Positions 1 through 7,020 of a DNA stretch of 47,892 nt are shown piece after piece. The translations under genes and the position numbers were made by a program. Location: positions 1 through 47,892 of the IMG/VR virus record IMGVR_UViG_3300030098_006132; one strand, written 5' to 3'. The notes beneath the pieces are model-generated. The model was not told the origin of the DNA and searched no databases. It saw only the letters and a list, made by a program, of their open reading frames with translations. How positions within the stretch are numbered: position 1 is the first letter of the stretch; each line of letters opens with the position of its first letter. Source of the DNA: a virus.

Positions 1-132
1 AGGCGGGGTACTTATGGTAATGGTGATAAATACGATATCTCCCATACGGGGGAAGGCTTGGTGTTAAAGCATCAAAGCCAAAATCGTGGCGACAAAGACG
101 ATAGCTCTGGCGACAAAAGGGCTAGGGGTTAA
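1..132 (+). CDS. C-terminal end of an unidentified rightward gene (partial)
   Basis: The frame starting at base 1 is open from the left edge to a TAA at 130-132 and encodes 43 residues. The tail is hydrophilic and rich in Gly, Asp, Lys and Arg, ending in a short repeat-like stretch in which GDK occurs twice. It is a gene cut by the window edge. Its stop overlaps the stop of the convergent leftward gene by 11 bases, so no dedicated terminator fits between them. No family can be recognised from so short a tail. Confidence 0.55.
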   Translation, partial: RRGTYGNGDKYDISHTGEGLVLKHQSQNRGDKDDSSGDKRARG

Positions 133-586
133 GCCTCTTTCTTTTCATTTCTTTATATTCTTTATTAATCTTCACCATAGCATTGCGATATACTTTCTGC
201 ATATAGCTAAGGTCTTTTTTTCCTAAGGGGCTTCTACGCACATCTACTGAGAATCCCTCTTCACCAAGCAGCTTCTGATATATATTTTTAATAACGCCTT
301 TGGCTTTATGGCTCAGCTGATATATGGCCCCCTCGTTAAGGGAGTACCTATGTTCCCTGAACTTTACTATCCACCCCTGCGTTATAAGCCTTTGGAAGCG
401 GCGCTTCTCCCAGCTGACAATTTCGGCATATTCATCGAAATCGGATTTTTTAAAATATCTTTCGCTATACAGAAAAAGGAGTAGCTCCAAGTCCTGTTGG
501 CCTATACCATATTTCTCTTTAACCCAAAATCTTACTACGCGCCAGTATTTAAGGAAATCTTGTTTCGGTTGTTTCTGTTCATTCAT
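122..586 (-). CDS. Small basic protein, possible winged-helix DNA binder
   Basis: A 154-residue, Lys/Arg-rich soluble protein without signal peptide or membrane segment. The first two thirds read as helices followed by a short beta-hairpin-like stretch (residues about 75-86, with REHRYSLNEGAIYQL), followed by another helix and a basic tail ending MKRKRLNP. This order resembles a MarR-like winged helix, but I see no diagnostic motif, so this is inference. It is the only leftward gene in the left part of the window and is divergent from the long rightward block. Its ATG at 584-586 lies 21 bases downstream of a leftward TAATTTTG box. A DNA-binding role in controlling the divergent promoter region would fit its position. 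Confidence 0.6.
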   Translation of the reverse strand: MNEQKQPKQDFLKYWRVVRFWVKEKYGIGQQDLELLLFLYSERYFKKSDFDEYAEIVSWEKRRFQRLITQGWIVKFREHRYSLNEGAIYQLSHKAKGVIKNIYQKLLGEEGFSVDVRRSPLGKKDLSYMQKVYRNAMVKINKEYKEMKRKRLNP

Positions 587-607
587 TTTGATTGGATTGC
601 ATTAAAA

Positions 608-615
608 CAAAATTA
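608..615 (-). promoter_or_regulatory. Bacteroidetal -7 box for the leftward small gene
   Basis: On the minus strand this reads TAATTTTG, an exact match to TAnnTTTG. A TTG (minus strand, 640-638) lies 22 bases upstream, within the 17-23 base spacing known for the -33 element of flavobacterial promoters. The ATG of the 154-residue gene starts 21 bases downstream. This is the only box in the window with a convincing -33 partner. Confidence 0.5.
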
Positions 616-628
616 GTAAAAAATGTTT

Positions 629-636
629 TATCTTTG
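629..636 (+). promoter_or_regulatory. Bacteroidetal -7 box at the head of the rightward block
   Basis: TATCTTTG matches TAnnTTTG exactly. It ends only four bases before the ATG at 641, so a transcript starting at the usual distance would have almost no leader. No TTG lies at the expected -33 spacing. The box overlaps the -33 region of the opposing leftward promoter. Confidence 0.5.
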
Positions 637-640
637 TCAA

Positions 641-802
641 ATGAGAAGTAAGGGCTTGGGCGATACCATAGATAATATTACAAGCGCAACAGGAATAAAG
701 AAGACAGTGAAAAAAATTTTTAAAAAAGGTTGCGGCTGTAATAAAAGAAAGGAGACCTTAAATAATATGTTCCCTTACTCACAAAACAAAAAAGATAAAT
801 AA
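641..802 (+). CDS. Short basic protein with a CGC motif
   Basis: This 53-residue ORF starts MRSKGLGDTIDNITSATGIK and has a basic middle followed by a GCGCNKRKE motif (residues 30-38). Short proteins of the form GLGDTI...TGIKK...CGC..RK are familiar to me from phages of Bacteroidota and are usually left unnamed. The two cysteines two apart could bind metal, but this is not established. It is the first gene of the rightward block, directly behind a TATCTTTG box. Its TAA overlaps the ATG of the next gene by one base (TAATG), which argues for translational coupling and for the ORF being real despite its size. Confidence 0.75.
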   Translation: MRSKGLGDTIDNITSATGIKKTVKKIFKKGCGCNKRKETLNNMFPYSQNKKDK

Positions 803-1269
803 TGGCATATTTAAAACTACAAGTAAGCAAAGGTATTTCCGTTTCTCCCAGCGACTCGGTAGACATTCCCAACCCACAGTTTATAATGACCTCAGGCACC
901 ACGACAGCTACAACGGCTGATAAGCTGGTACAGGCAGGGGCTTCTTTTACCACTACGGTAGAGGTGGGAAACATTGTTATTAACACCACCGATGGCACTA
1001 AGACTACAGTGACCGCTGTGGATAGTGACACCACGCTAAGTGTTGCTGATAATATTATGGCTTCAGGAGAGGCTTATACAATATATAAGATAGGAGAAAC
1101 AGGAGGTGCAATATTATATGTTGGCGGAAGTGGAAACATAAAGCTAACAACAGCTAGTGGTAGCGTGTTAACTTTTAATGGATTAAATGCAGGCACCTTT
1201 GTTCCTGTGCAGACTATTAGAGTGTGGAACACAGGCACTACGGCAACAAACATTTTAGCACTTTGGTAA
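802..1269 (+). CDS. Probable virion surface or decoration protein with a shared 65-residue module
   Basis: This 155-residue, Thr/Gly/Ser-rich, beta-strand-type protein lacks a signal peptide. Residues 1-30 (LKLQVSKGISVSPSDSVDIP) and 97-155 (GGAILYVGGSGNIKL... and VPVQTIRVWNTGTTATNILALW) look like a small phage structural protein. Residues 31-95 form a distinct module, beginning SGTTTATTADKLVQAG and ending IMASGEAYTIY, that recurs in the protein encoded at 25382-26341. It sits in the tail-fibre/accessory cluster and its start overlaps the upstream stop by one base. A structural role is inferred from composition and context; the exact position in the virion is unknown. Confidence 0.7.
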   Translation: MAYLKLQVSKGISVSPSDSVDIPNPQFIMTSGTTTATTADKLVQAGASFTTTVEVGNIVINTTDGTKTTVTAVDSDTTLSVADNIMASGEAYTIYKIGETGGAILYVGGSGNIKLTTASGSVLTFNGLNAGTFVPVQTIRVWNTGTTATNILALW

Positions 1270-1279
1270 ACAATAGGTA

Positions 1280-1423
1280 ATGAGTAATTTCATCGGAGCA
1301 GCCATAGCAATCGCCATCCAGGATATCGGAGCCTCAGTAATAGAGATTTACGATAGGGTGACAGAGAATGGTACAGAACGAAGAAAAACAGAAGATGGTC
1401 TCGATGACCGAGAAACCGAGTAG
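1280..1423 (+). CDS. 47-residue amphipathic small protein
   Basis: The ORF begins MSNFIGAAIAIAIQDIGASV and ends in a strongly charged tail (TERRKTEDGLDDRETE). The first 23 residues are hydrophobic with Gly/Ala spacing and could form an amphipathic or membrane-associated helix. It fills the gap between the structural gene at 802-1269 and the tail fibre at 1453. It may be a small membrane-active protein, but I cannot assign it. Confidence 0.5.
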   Translation: MSNFIGAAIAIAIQDIGASVIEIYDRVTENGTERRKTEDGLDDRETE

Positions 1424-1452
1424 TGAAATTAATAATACTAGAATAGAAAACA

Positions 1453-4400
1453 ATGGCAGGTAAAAAGATATCACAATTAACAGCATTAGGAAGCACTTAT
1501 GCAGCTACCGATTTATTTGAAATCTCTAAAGATATGGGTGGTGGCACTTATGCGTCACGAAAAATTACAGGCTCTGAGCTTACCTCATCTATAGGTGCGG
1601 GCACCGTAACCTCAGTAGGAGGTACGGGTACGGTAAATGGCTTAACCCTTACGGGCACCGTAACAACATCAGGTAATCTAACTCTTGGAGGAACACTAGC
1701 AATTAACAATGGCGATTGGTCGGGTACAGACTTGAGTGTTGCCAATGGGGGAACGGGAGCGAGCACTTTAACGGCTAATGGTGTGTTGATAGGTAATGGC
1801 ACAAGCGCAATTACGGCTGTCGATATGAGCACTAAGGGCGACATACTTATAGGTGATGGAACAGGAAATCCACAGATGCTAAGTGTAGGAAGTGATACTT
1901 ATGTTCTTACTGCCGATAGTACAGAAGCAACAGGCGTTAAATGGGCAGCTGCAGGTGGCGGTGGTGCTACAGACTTAAATGGCTTAACAGATGCCGAGAT
2001 AGTAGCAAGCTCAGGAGGCTCGGCTTTACAATACAATATATTTTTAACTAATGGCACAAGTGCAGGTGCGGCAACTCAGCATGGCACATTAAGTGATGCA
2101 AGAGCTAATTTAGCTATCGGTCCAAATGCTTTGGCATCATTAACTCAAGGAGACTACAACATAGCTATTGGTTATCAAACTTTAGATGCTATTACAACAG
2201 GATTATCAAATATAGCCATTGGATATGCGGCTGGAAGTACTTTGTCAGATACAAGTGCCAATGTACATATAGGTTATGCTTGTGGAATTTCTTCTACGTC
2301 TGCTGGAAGTGTTGGAATAGGGTATGATGCTATACGTTCTTCGCATAGTGGTGTAGATTGTGTGGCGATAGGTAAAAATGCAGGATATACTATGGCTGCG
2401 GCAAATGATAATACTCTTATTGGCATGGATGCTGGTAAGCTTATTTCAAGCGGTGATGGAAATACTACATTAGGCTTTGAAGCAGGAGATACAATTAGTA
2501 CAGGAAGTAATAACACTATATTAGGAGTAAGTGCAGATGCGGCTGCAACTGCAAATTACCAGATTGCTATTGGTGGTGGAATGGCTACAACTCAGGCTAG
2601 TTCATTAGCACTAGGAGAAAGTGGCAAGATGTTGTTACATGGAGAATTTTCAACAGCGGGAGAAACAAGTTTAGGTATAAATTTAGGAAATACTTGGACA
2701 GCACCACAAGCAACACTTCATGTTAAAGCAGCCGATGATGACATAAATACTATTGCTTTCTTAATACAAGATAATGCTGATAGAGTAATGACGCGTTTTT
2801 ATGATAATGGAGAAACCATTCATATAGGAAGAAATGCGGGATATACTGACCCTGATACTTTAAATATATATCTAGGTAGTAGTGCAGGATTTTATCCAAC
2901 TGGTGCAAATAATATAGCAATAGGAACAAATGCTCTAGCTGGAGCTTCGGGTGCTGGTGCAAGTGGCAACAATGTCGCAATAGGTTGGAACGCCATGAAA
3001 GACAATACTGATTCAAGAAGAAATGTTTGTATTGGCTATGATTCAGGTAGAAATATGGAAACGTCTGATGATAATATTTGTTTAGGCTATCAAGCTGGAG
3101 ACAACTTAACTACTGGCGACAATAATATAATTATAGGTGTAGGTGTTGATGCTAGTTCTGCTAGTGTGTCTAATGAGTTAAGAATAGGGCATGATGCAGT
3201 CATTCCTATTTCAGCAGACCTTTCTTCAGGGGCGGTAACTATTAATGGTGCTTATACTCTACCTACGGCAGTAACAGGCTCTAATGACTATGTATTAACA
3301 GCACAGACTGATGGTACTACTGCATGGGCAGCCGCTTCAGGAGGAGGTGCAAGTGCGTTAGGAGATTTAAGTGATTGTACAACTCCCGCTACTGACAATT
3401 ATGGTATTGGCACAAATGCTATTGACTCTATTACAACGGGGGATTATAATATTGGCATAGGGTTAGATGCTGGTACGGCAATTACAACATCAGCTATGAA
3501 TGTTTGTATCGGTAGAGGTGCTGGTGCTAAAATTTCTACGGGAACTGGAAGAAATGTTTGTATTGGAGGTTATGATGCTGGTGGAGAAATAACCACACAA
3601 ACTGACAATGTGTGTATAGGTTATGAAGCGGGTGCAGCTTTAACATCTTCTAATAATGTTGCTATTGGCTATGGAGCGGGAAAAGCTAACTCAACAGGTG
3701 GCTGTAATACTTTTGTGGGTAACAATGCTGGTATTGGCGCAACGGGTCAGCAAAATGTGGCAATAGGATATTTAGCAGCTAATAGTGCTAGTTTTAGCGG
3801 GAGTTACAATGTTGTTTTGGGTAGGTCAGAAGATTTGACAAGTGGTGCTGGTAATACAATACTAGGAGTATCCTATAGTGTTGCTAATATTACTACAGGT
3901 AATTACAATACAATAGTAGGTCATCAAGCACTTGGTGCGCCAACCGTTTCTAATCAAATAGCAATAGGTTACAAAGCAGAAGCTACGGCACAATATGCTA
4001 TTGCCATTGGAGATGATGTTTCGGCAGCAGGGAATGATGTTGTAATAGGAAGAAGCGGTAACACTATAACGTGTGATTTTGATACCGATGGGACATGGAC
4101 ACAAAGTTCTGATGAAAGAAAAAAGAATGTTATTGGAGCTTCTACTTTGGGGCTAGACTTTATAAGTGCTTTAACGCCTAAAACATATACATGGAAGCCT
4201 GCTGAAGACTATCCTGAAGCGTGGGGTTATTTCCATTATAATGACCAAGGTGAGAAAGTCTACGACCAAATGAATACTACGACTGTAATGTATGGACTTA
4301 TAGCCCAAGAGGTAAAGGCGGCTCTTGATGCAGCAGGGGTGAGTGATTTTAATGGATGGTCAGAAACACCTGAAGGAGAGCAACAAATATCAAAAACAAT

Positions 4401-4491
4401 GTTTGTTATTCCATTAATATCAGCAGTAAAAGAGTTAAAATCTCAAATTGATTCATTAACGGCACGACTTGAGGCATTAGAAAACGCATAA
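1453..4491 (+). CDS. Tail fibre with YadA-like repeats and S74 self-cleaving chaperone
   Basis: This 1,012-residue protein has a clear fibre build. Residues 1-42 form an anchor-type module (KKISQLTALGSTYAATDLFE) shared with proteins at 6487 and 24063. Residues 50-190 are Gly/Thr-rich shaft (NGGTGASTL, VLIGNGTSAI). Three blocks of short repeats of the NIAIGYxAG kind follow (about 219-365, 459-590, 650-870), like the head of YadA-type trimeric adhesins. The C-terminus is a peptidase S74 intramolecular chaperone starting around SSDERKKN (885-892). In this family the chaperone trimerises the fibre and cuts itself off just before a serine using a Ser/Lys pair; S886 and K890/K891 fit, which would release about 127 residues. 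The last 25 residues form a coiled coil. The role is host recognition. Confidence 0.9.
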   Translation: MAGKKISQLTALGSTYAATDLFEISKDMGGGTYASRKITGSELTSSIGAGTVTSVGGTGTVNGLTLTGTVTTSGNLTLGGTLAINNGDWSGTDLSVANGGTGASTLTANGVLIGNGTSAITAVDMSTKGDILIGDGTGNPQMLSVGSDTYVLTADSTEATGVKWAAAGGGGATDLNGLTDAEIVASSGGSALQYNIFLTNGTSAGAATQHGTLSDARANLAIGPNALASLTQGDYNIAIGYQTLDAITTGLSNIAIGYAAGSTLSDTSANVHIGYACGISSTSAGSVGIGYDAIRSSHSGVDCVAIGKNAGYTMAAANDNTLIGMDAGKLISSGDGNTTLGFEAGDTISTGSNNTILGVSADAAATANYQIAIGGGMATTQASSLALGESGKMLLHGEFSTAGETSLGINLGNTWTAPQATLHVKAADDDINTIAFLIQDNADRVMTRFYDNGETIHIGRNAGYTDPDTLNIYLGSSAGFYPTGANNIAIGTNALAGASGAGASGNNVAIGWNAMKDNTDSRRNVCIGYDSGRNMETSDDNICLGYQAGDNLTTGDNNIIIGVGVDASSASVSNELRIGHDAVIPISADLSSGAVTINGAYTLPTAVTGSNDYVLTAQTDGTTAWAAASGGGASALGDLSDCTTPATDNYGIGTNAIDSITTGDYNIGIGLDAGTAITTSAMNVCIGRGAGAKISTGTGRNVCIGGYDAGGEITTQTDNVCIGYEAGAALTSSNNVAIGYGAGKANSTGGCNTFVGNNAGIGATGQQNVAIGYLAANSASFSGSYNVVLGRSEDLTSGAGNTILGVSYSVANITTGNYNTIVGHQALGAPTVSNQIAIGYKAEATAQYAIAIGDDVSAAGNDVVIGRSGNTITCDFDTDGTWTQSSDERKKNVIGASTLGLDFISALTPKTYTWKPAEDYPEAWGYFHYNDQGEKVYDQMNTTTVMYGLIAQEVKAALDAAGVSDFNGWSETPEGEQQISKTMFVIPLISAVKELKSQIDSLTARLEALENA

Positions 4492-4514
4492 AAAAACAAA
4501 AAAAAACAAAAAAA
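4489..4514 (+). promoter_or_regulatory. A-rich translation leader
   Basis: The spacer before the ATG at 4515 consists almost only of A with two C's (AAAAAACAAAAAAAAACAA and similar). Bacteroidota genes rarely use Shine-Dalgarno pairing, and A-rich, unstructured leaders raise translation there. Similar A/T-rich leaders precede the capsid (13960-13990) and other structural genes, so this probably acts as the start signal for the 106-residue gene. Confidence 0.4.
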
Positions 4515-4835
4515 ATGGCATTAGAAATTTCAAAATCAGACGAGGCAAAGTTAACTATCTCAGGCACAAGCATTGAGCTAGATAGTATATACGCAAGAAT
4601 CTCTTTATCGGCAGCAGCTAATGGTGTGAATATGCAAATGGGAATGTACTACTACGAGAACGCAGCAACATTTGAAGCAGGAGGTGGAGTATTAAACATT
4701 GAAGAGATGAAAGCTGTTTATCATGGACAAGCTGACATTGAACAAGGACAGACGCAAACTATCTTACTTGCTTCTGAGAAAGTAAAAGAAGATTTAGAGG
4801 CACAAGGATATACTGTCTCTATCGTAGAGTTATAA
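4515..4835 (+). CDS. Conserved-type small phage protein behind the tail fibre
   Basis: The gene encodes 106 residues beginning MALEISKSDEAKLTISGTSI. It has no signal peptide, membrane helix or catalytic motif. The sequence alternates short beta-type stretches (ELDSIYARISLSAAANGV, MQMGMYYYENAATF) and ends with a helix and the strand YTVSIVEL. Its place directly behind the fibre gene suggests a fibre-associated or baseplate-type structural role, but this rests only on neighbourhood. Its TAA overlaps the ATG of the spanin-like gene by one base. Confidence 0.65.
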   Translation: MALEISKSDEAKLTISGTSIELDSIYARISLSAAANGVNMQMGMYYYENAATFEAGGGVLNIEEMKAVYHGQADIEQGQTQTILLASEKVKEDLEAQGYTVSIVEL

Positions 4836-5068
4836 TGAAACAGATAAAGCTTGACGTACAATATCTAGGAACTATTGGGGTGTTTGTGTGCACCCTGGTA
4901 GGGTTCTATTATACTACTACCTATAGATTGGATGCCCTAGAAAAAAAAGTCACAGAGCTTGAGGGCAATAATGAGGCGGTGATTAGATTGGAGGAGCGAT
5001 TAAAAAATGTACAAACCAAGACCGATGAGATATATCAGCATATTATTGAGTTTATTAGCCACGAGTAG
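4835..5068 (+). CDS. Inner-membrane spanin-like protein (i-spanin candidate)
   Basis: The 77-residue protein has a short basic N-terminus (MKQIKLD), one membrane helix at about residues 9-28 (YLGTIGVFVCTLVGFYY), and then a charged coiled coil to the C-terminus (LDALEKKVTELE, RLEERLKNVQ). That is the build of an i-spanin: N-in, with a periplasmic coiled coil. A lipoprotein gene starts inside its 3' end in another frame (overlap 5007-5068), and an endolysin follows. This matches the overlapping Rz/Rz1 arrangement that spans the envelope at the last lysis step. A holin-like role cannot be excluded from sequence alone. Confidence 0.6.
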   Translation: MKQIKLDVQYLGTIGVFVCTLVGFYYTTTYRLDALEKKVTELEGNNEAVIRLEERLKNVQTKTDEIYQHIIEFISHE

Positions 5069-5243
5069 TTGTAGCGTTGATGCTCCTTCTGCTGACGAGC
5101 CAATGCGAGATACGGTGGTTATCGAATATCCCACCACAAAAGATACTCTTATAGTTTTAGATACCGCTCAGGCAGTAAAAAAAAATGCCAAAAATCTGTG
5201 GACTCCCAAGTGCGTAGCTTACGGCAAATGGAGAACAAGCTAG
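5007..5243 (+). CDS. Lipoprotein overlapping the i-spanin candidate (o-spanin candidate); possible -1 frameshift
   Basis: The frame-0 product has 78 residues. Residues 1-22 form a lipoprotein signal: basic start (MYKPRPMR), hydrophobic core (YISILLSLLA) and lipobox-like TSSC with Cys22, so the mature protein should sit in the outer membrane. An alternative start is the ATG at 5025. The first 62 bases overlap the i-spanin candidate in a different frame, as in Rz/Rz1 pairs. After nine A's at 5177-5185, frame 0 runs only 19 more unremarkable residues. The -1 frame continues to a TAG at 5309-5311 and encodes a basic, heptad-like helix (SLRQMENKLDRLKRKLKER). The full functional protein may therefore be about 101 residues, made by slippage, or the homopolymer may be miscounted. 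Confidence 0.65.
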   Translation: MYKPRPMRYISILLSLLATSSCSVDAPSADEPMRDTVVIEYPTTKDTLIVLDTAQAVKKNAKNLWTPKCVAYGKWRTS

Positions 5244-5373
5244 ACCGCCTAAAACGTAAACTTAAAGAACGAAAGCAACGCAGAAACAAAAACCGAAGAC
5301 ATAGAGAATAGTGTTTATTTTGCACGGACATATAAAAAGCATTATCGGCGAGATGATGTTAAAAGTGAAATCA

Positions 5374-5985
5374 ATGAAGAAAAGCAAATATACGTGGCTT
5401 CTGGACCCAGGACATGGAGGCATGATAGATGGAGAATACCAAACAGCGGGAAAGCGTAGCCCAGAGTTTGAGTTTGGTCAATATTTTGAGGGCGTAGGCA
5501 ACAGAGAGATAGTAAAAAAAATGCTAGCTCAATGCAAAGCTTTAGGCATAGACGCAATAAATATTGCTGATTCTGAAGAAGACATCCCTTTAGGAGAAAG
5601 GGTAAGAATGGCTAACAACCTTCATAGGCACAAAAAAAATTGCATCTATGTTTCTATGCACAGCGATGCGTTTTCTGACCCTAGAGCTCATGGATATAGC
5701 ATATATACTTCGGTAGGTGAAACCTCTAGCGATGCTATAGCTAGTATGTTTTTAAATACCATGAAAGACTATTTTCCAGACCATAAATTGAGACATGATA
5801 ATACCGATGGTGATGAGGATAAAGAGGCACATTTTTATGTCCTTAAAAAGACTCATTGTCCTGCTATACTTATAGAAAATTTCTTTTATACAAATCCCAA
5901 AGAGTGTCAGCTACTTCTTAATGAGTCCTTTCAAGATAAGATTGTAGCATGCCACATGGATAGCATCAAGAGATTAGAAAGATAA
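5374..5985 (+). CDS. Endolysin, N-acetylmuramoyl-L-alanine amidase (Amidase_3)
   Basis: The enzyme cuts the bond between MurNAc and L-Ala in peptidoglycan. Counted from the ATG at 5374 (203 residues), the zinc-site residues are visible: H14 in LLDPGHGG, E45 in GNREIV, H96 in VSMHSDAF, and the catalytic E168 in ILIENFFYTN. This is the Amidase_3 pattern. No signal peptide or extra binding domain is seen, so export probably depends on a holin. The frame is open upstream, with a GTG at 5311 and ATGs at 5353 and 5356. I chose 5374 because the catalytic core starts eight residues later and an A-rich leader precedes it. It follows the spanin-like pair and precedes two holin-like genes. Confidence 0.9.
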   Translation: MKKSKYTWLLDPGHGGMIDGEYQTAGKRSPEFEFGQYFEGVGNREIVKKMLAQCKALGIDAINIADSEEDIPLGERVRMANNLHRHKKNCIYVSMHSDAFSDPRAHGYSIYTSVGETSSDAIASMFLNTMKDYFPDHKLRHDNTDGDEDKEAHFYVLKKTHCPAILIENFFYTNPKECQLLLNESFQDKIVACHMDSIKRLER

Positions 5986-5992
5986 TTTTTGT

Positions 5993-6000
5993 TATCTTTG
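5993..6000 (+). promoter_or_regulatory. Bacteroidetal -7 box before the holin-like genes
   Basis: TATCTTTG lies eight bases after the amidase stop and 23 bases before the ATG at 6024. The 12-base context GTTATCTTTGTA closely resembles the boxes at 16697 and 26349. No -33 TTG is seen at the expected spacing. Confidence 0.5.
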
Positions 6001-6023
6001 TAGTTAACAACAAAAGATATTTT

Positions 6024-6308
6024 ATGTTAAAGAAAATATTCGCAGAAGCATTACCTAGTTTAGCAAAAGCTACAGCTAGTGTAGTAAAAGACCACAAAGG
6101 GAAAGTATCTTCAAAAAGAGTATTTAGTGTCCTTGGTGGAGGCTCACTTATCACTGCTGGATTAACAGTAATCGACAGCGGTTTAGAAAGTGGCGATGAC
6201 AAAGTATTATTAGTAGGTCTAGGACTTGTAGGACTAGGAGTAGCGGCAGGCTACTTAGCTTCCTTTAATATTAAGGAGATTTCTACGAGTGCTGACGACA
6301 AAGAGTAA
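6024..6308 (+). CDS. Small membrane protein, holin candidate
   Basis: A 94-residue protein with a basic amphipathic N-terminus (MLKKIFAEALPSLAKATA), a Gly-rich hydrophobic stretch at about 35-52, a charged turn (DSGLESGDDK) and a strong hydrophobic helix at about 61-81 (VLLVGLGLVGLGVAAGYLAS), with a charged tail. Two membrane segments, small size and position right behind the endolysin fit a class II-type holin. Phage holins share no sequence signature, so the call rests on topology and context. It has its own TATCTTTG box. Confidence 0.5.
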   Translation: MLKKIFAEALPSLAKATASVVKDHKGKVSSKRVFSVLGGGSLITAGLTVIDSGLESGDDKVLLVGLGLVGLGVAAGYLASFNIKEISTSADDKE

Positions 6309-6310
6309 AG

Positions 6311-6499
6311 ATGACGATGGTTGACATACAAGACAGGGTGATAGGCTTTATAGGTGGAAACACTATGACCATGCTATCAGGCGTAGTTACAGGTGCCGAG
6401 GTAGGAAAAGTGGTGATATTAGGGCTTATTGGCGGAGTCGTAGGTATGTTGGGCAAAGACATCTATCAATTTATAAAAACCAAGACATGGCAAAGATAA
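6311..6499 (+). CDS. Second small membrane protein, holin or holin partner candidate
   Basis: The 62-residue product starts MTMVDIQDRVIGFIGGN; a second ATG six bases inside (6317) gives a two-residue shorter form. One Gly/Val-rich membrane segment covers about residues 32-47 (GKVVILGLIGGVVGML), followed by a basic end (IKTKTWQR). It begins two bases after the previous gene and overlaps the next by 13 bases. Together with the 94-residue neighbour it may form a holin/antiholin or pinholin pair. This is inference from size and topology. Confidence 0.45.
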   Translation: MTMVDIQDRVIGFIGGNTMTMLSGVVTGAEVGKVVILGLIGGVVGMLGKDIYQFIKTKTWQR

Positions 6500-6753
6500 G
6501 CACATACGCAACAGCTACCCCTACTTTAACTGATATCTTATTGGGTTCAGATGTAGGTTCTAGCGATGCAACTAAAAACTTTACTGTTCAAACAATATTA
6601 GCGTTAGCATCCTCTGCGGTTATAACATTGCCAAAGCATCAAGATGAGGCGGCTGCAACGGCTGCAGGGTTAGTAGCAGGTCAACTATATCAAACAACAG
6701 GTGGAGGAGCCGCTCCATTAAATGCGGCTGGCATCGTTATGGTAAAACAATAA
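6487..6753 (+). CDS. Short protein with a fibre-type N-terminal module
   Basis: The 88-residue protein begins MAKISTYATATPTLTDILLG, which matches the N-terminal module of the tail fibre (1453) and of the tail protein at 24063. The C-terminal half (DEAAATAAGLVAGQLYQTTG) is of a kind common at the ends of small phage virion proteins. It looks like a minimal fibre: a virion-anchoring head with a short tip. It lacks shaft repeats and a chaperone. A structural accessory role is inferred. Confidence 0.6.
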   Translation: MAKISTYATATPTLTDILLGSDVGSSDATKNFTVQTILALASSAVITLPKHQDEAAATAAGLVAGQLYQTTGGGAAPLNAAGIVMVKQ

Positions 6754-6780
6754 TTATTAATCAAATTAAATTAAATCACA

Positions 6781-7020
6781 ATGTCAGAAGAAATTAAATT
6801 ATCAGAAGAAGAGTTAGAAGCAAGAAATGACTTTCAAATGAAGCTACAAAGAAACCTATTAGCAATAGGAGATATTGAAGCTGCAATAGAAAGACTAAAA
6901 GCTCAAAAGCAAACTCACATAGGAGAACACATGTCGCTTACTAAAGACATTCAAGAGTTTAATGCTACATTAAATTCTAAATATGCTCCTAAAGAATCCG
7001 TTCTTAGCGTAGAAGAATAA
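6781..7020 (+). CDS. Small acidic coiled-coil protein
   Basis: The product has 79 residues (MSEEIKLSEEELEARNDFQM). Almost the whole sequence is predicted-helix material with heptad spacing (LLAIGDIEAAIERLKAQ), so it is probably a coiled coil or helical bundle. No known family is recognised. The leader before its ATG (AATTAAATTAAATCACA) is AT-rich as elsewhere in this phage. Its TAA overlaps the next ATG by one base. Confidence 0.65.
   Translation: MSEEIKLSEEELEARNDFQMKLQRNLLAIGDIEAAIERLKAQKQTHIGEHMSLTKDIQEFNATLNSKYAPKESVLSVEE

Noticed and set aside
5311-5373. GTG start for the endolysin at 5311
   Set aside because: It shares a base with the -1 frame stop and adds 21 residues with no similarity to amidases; the ATG at 5374 precedes the catalytic core by eight residues. 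ATG at 5353/5356 remains possible.
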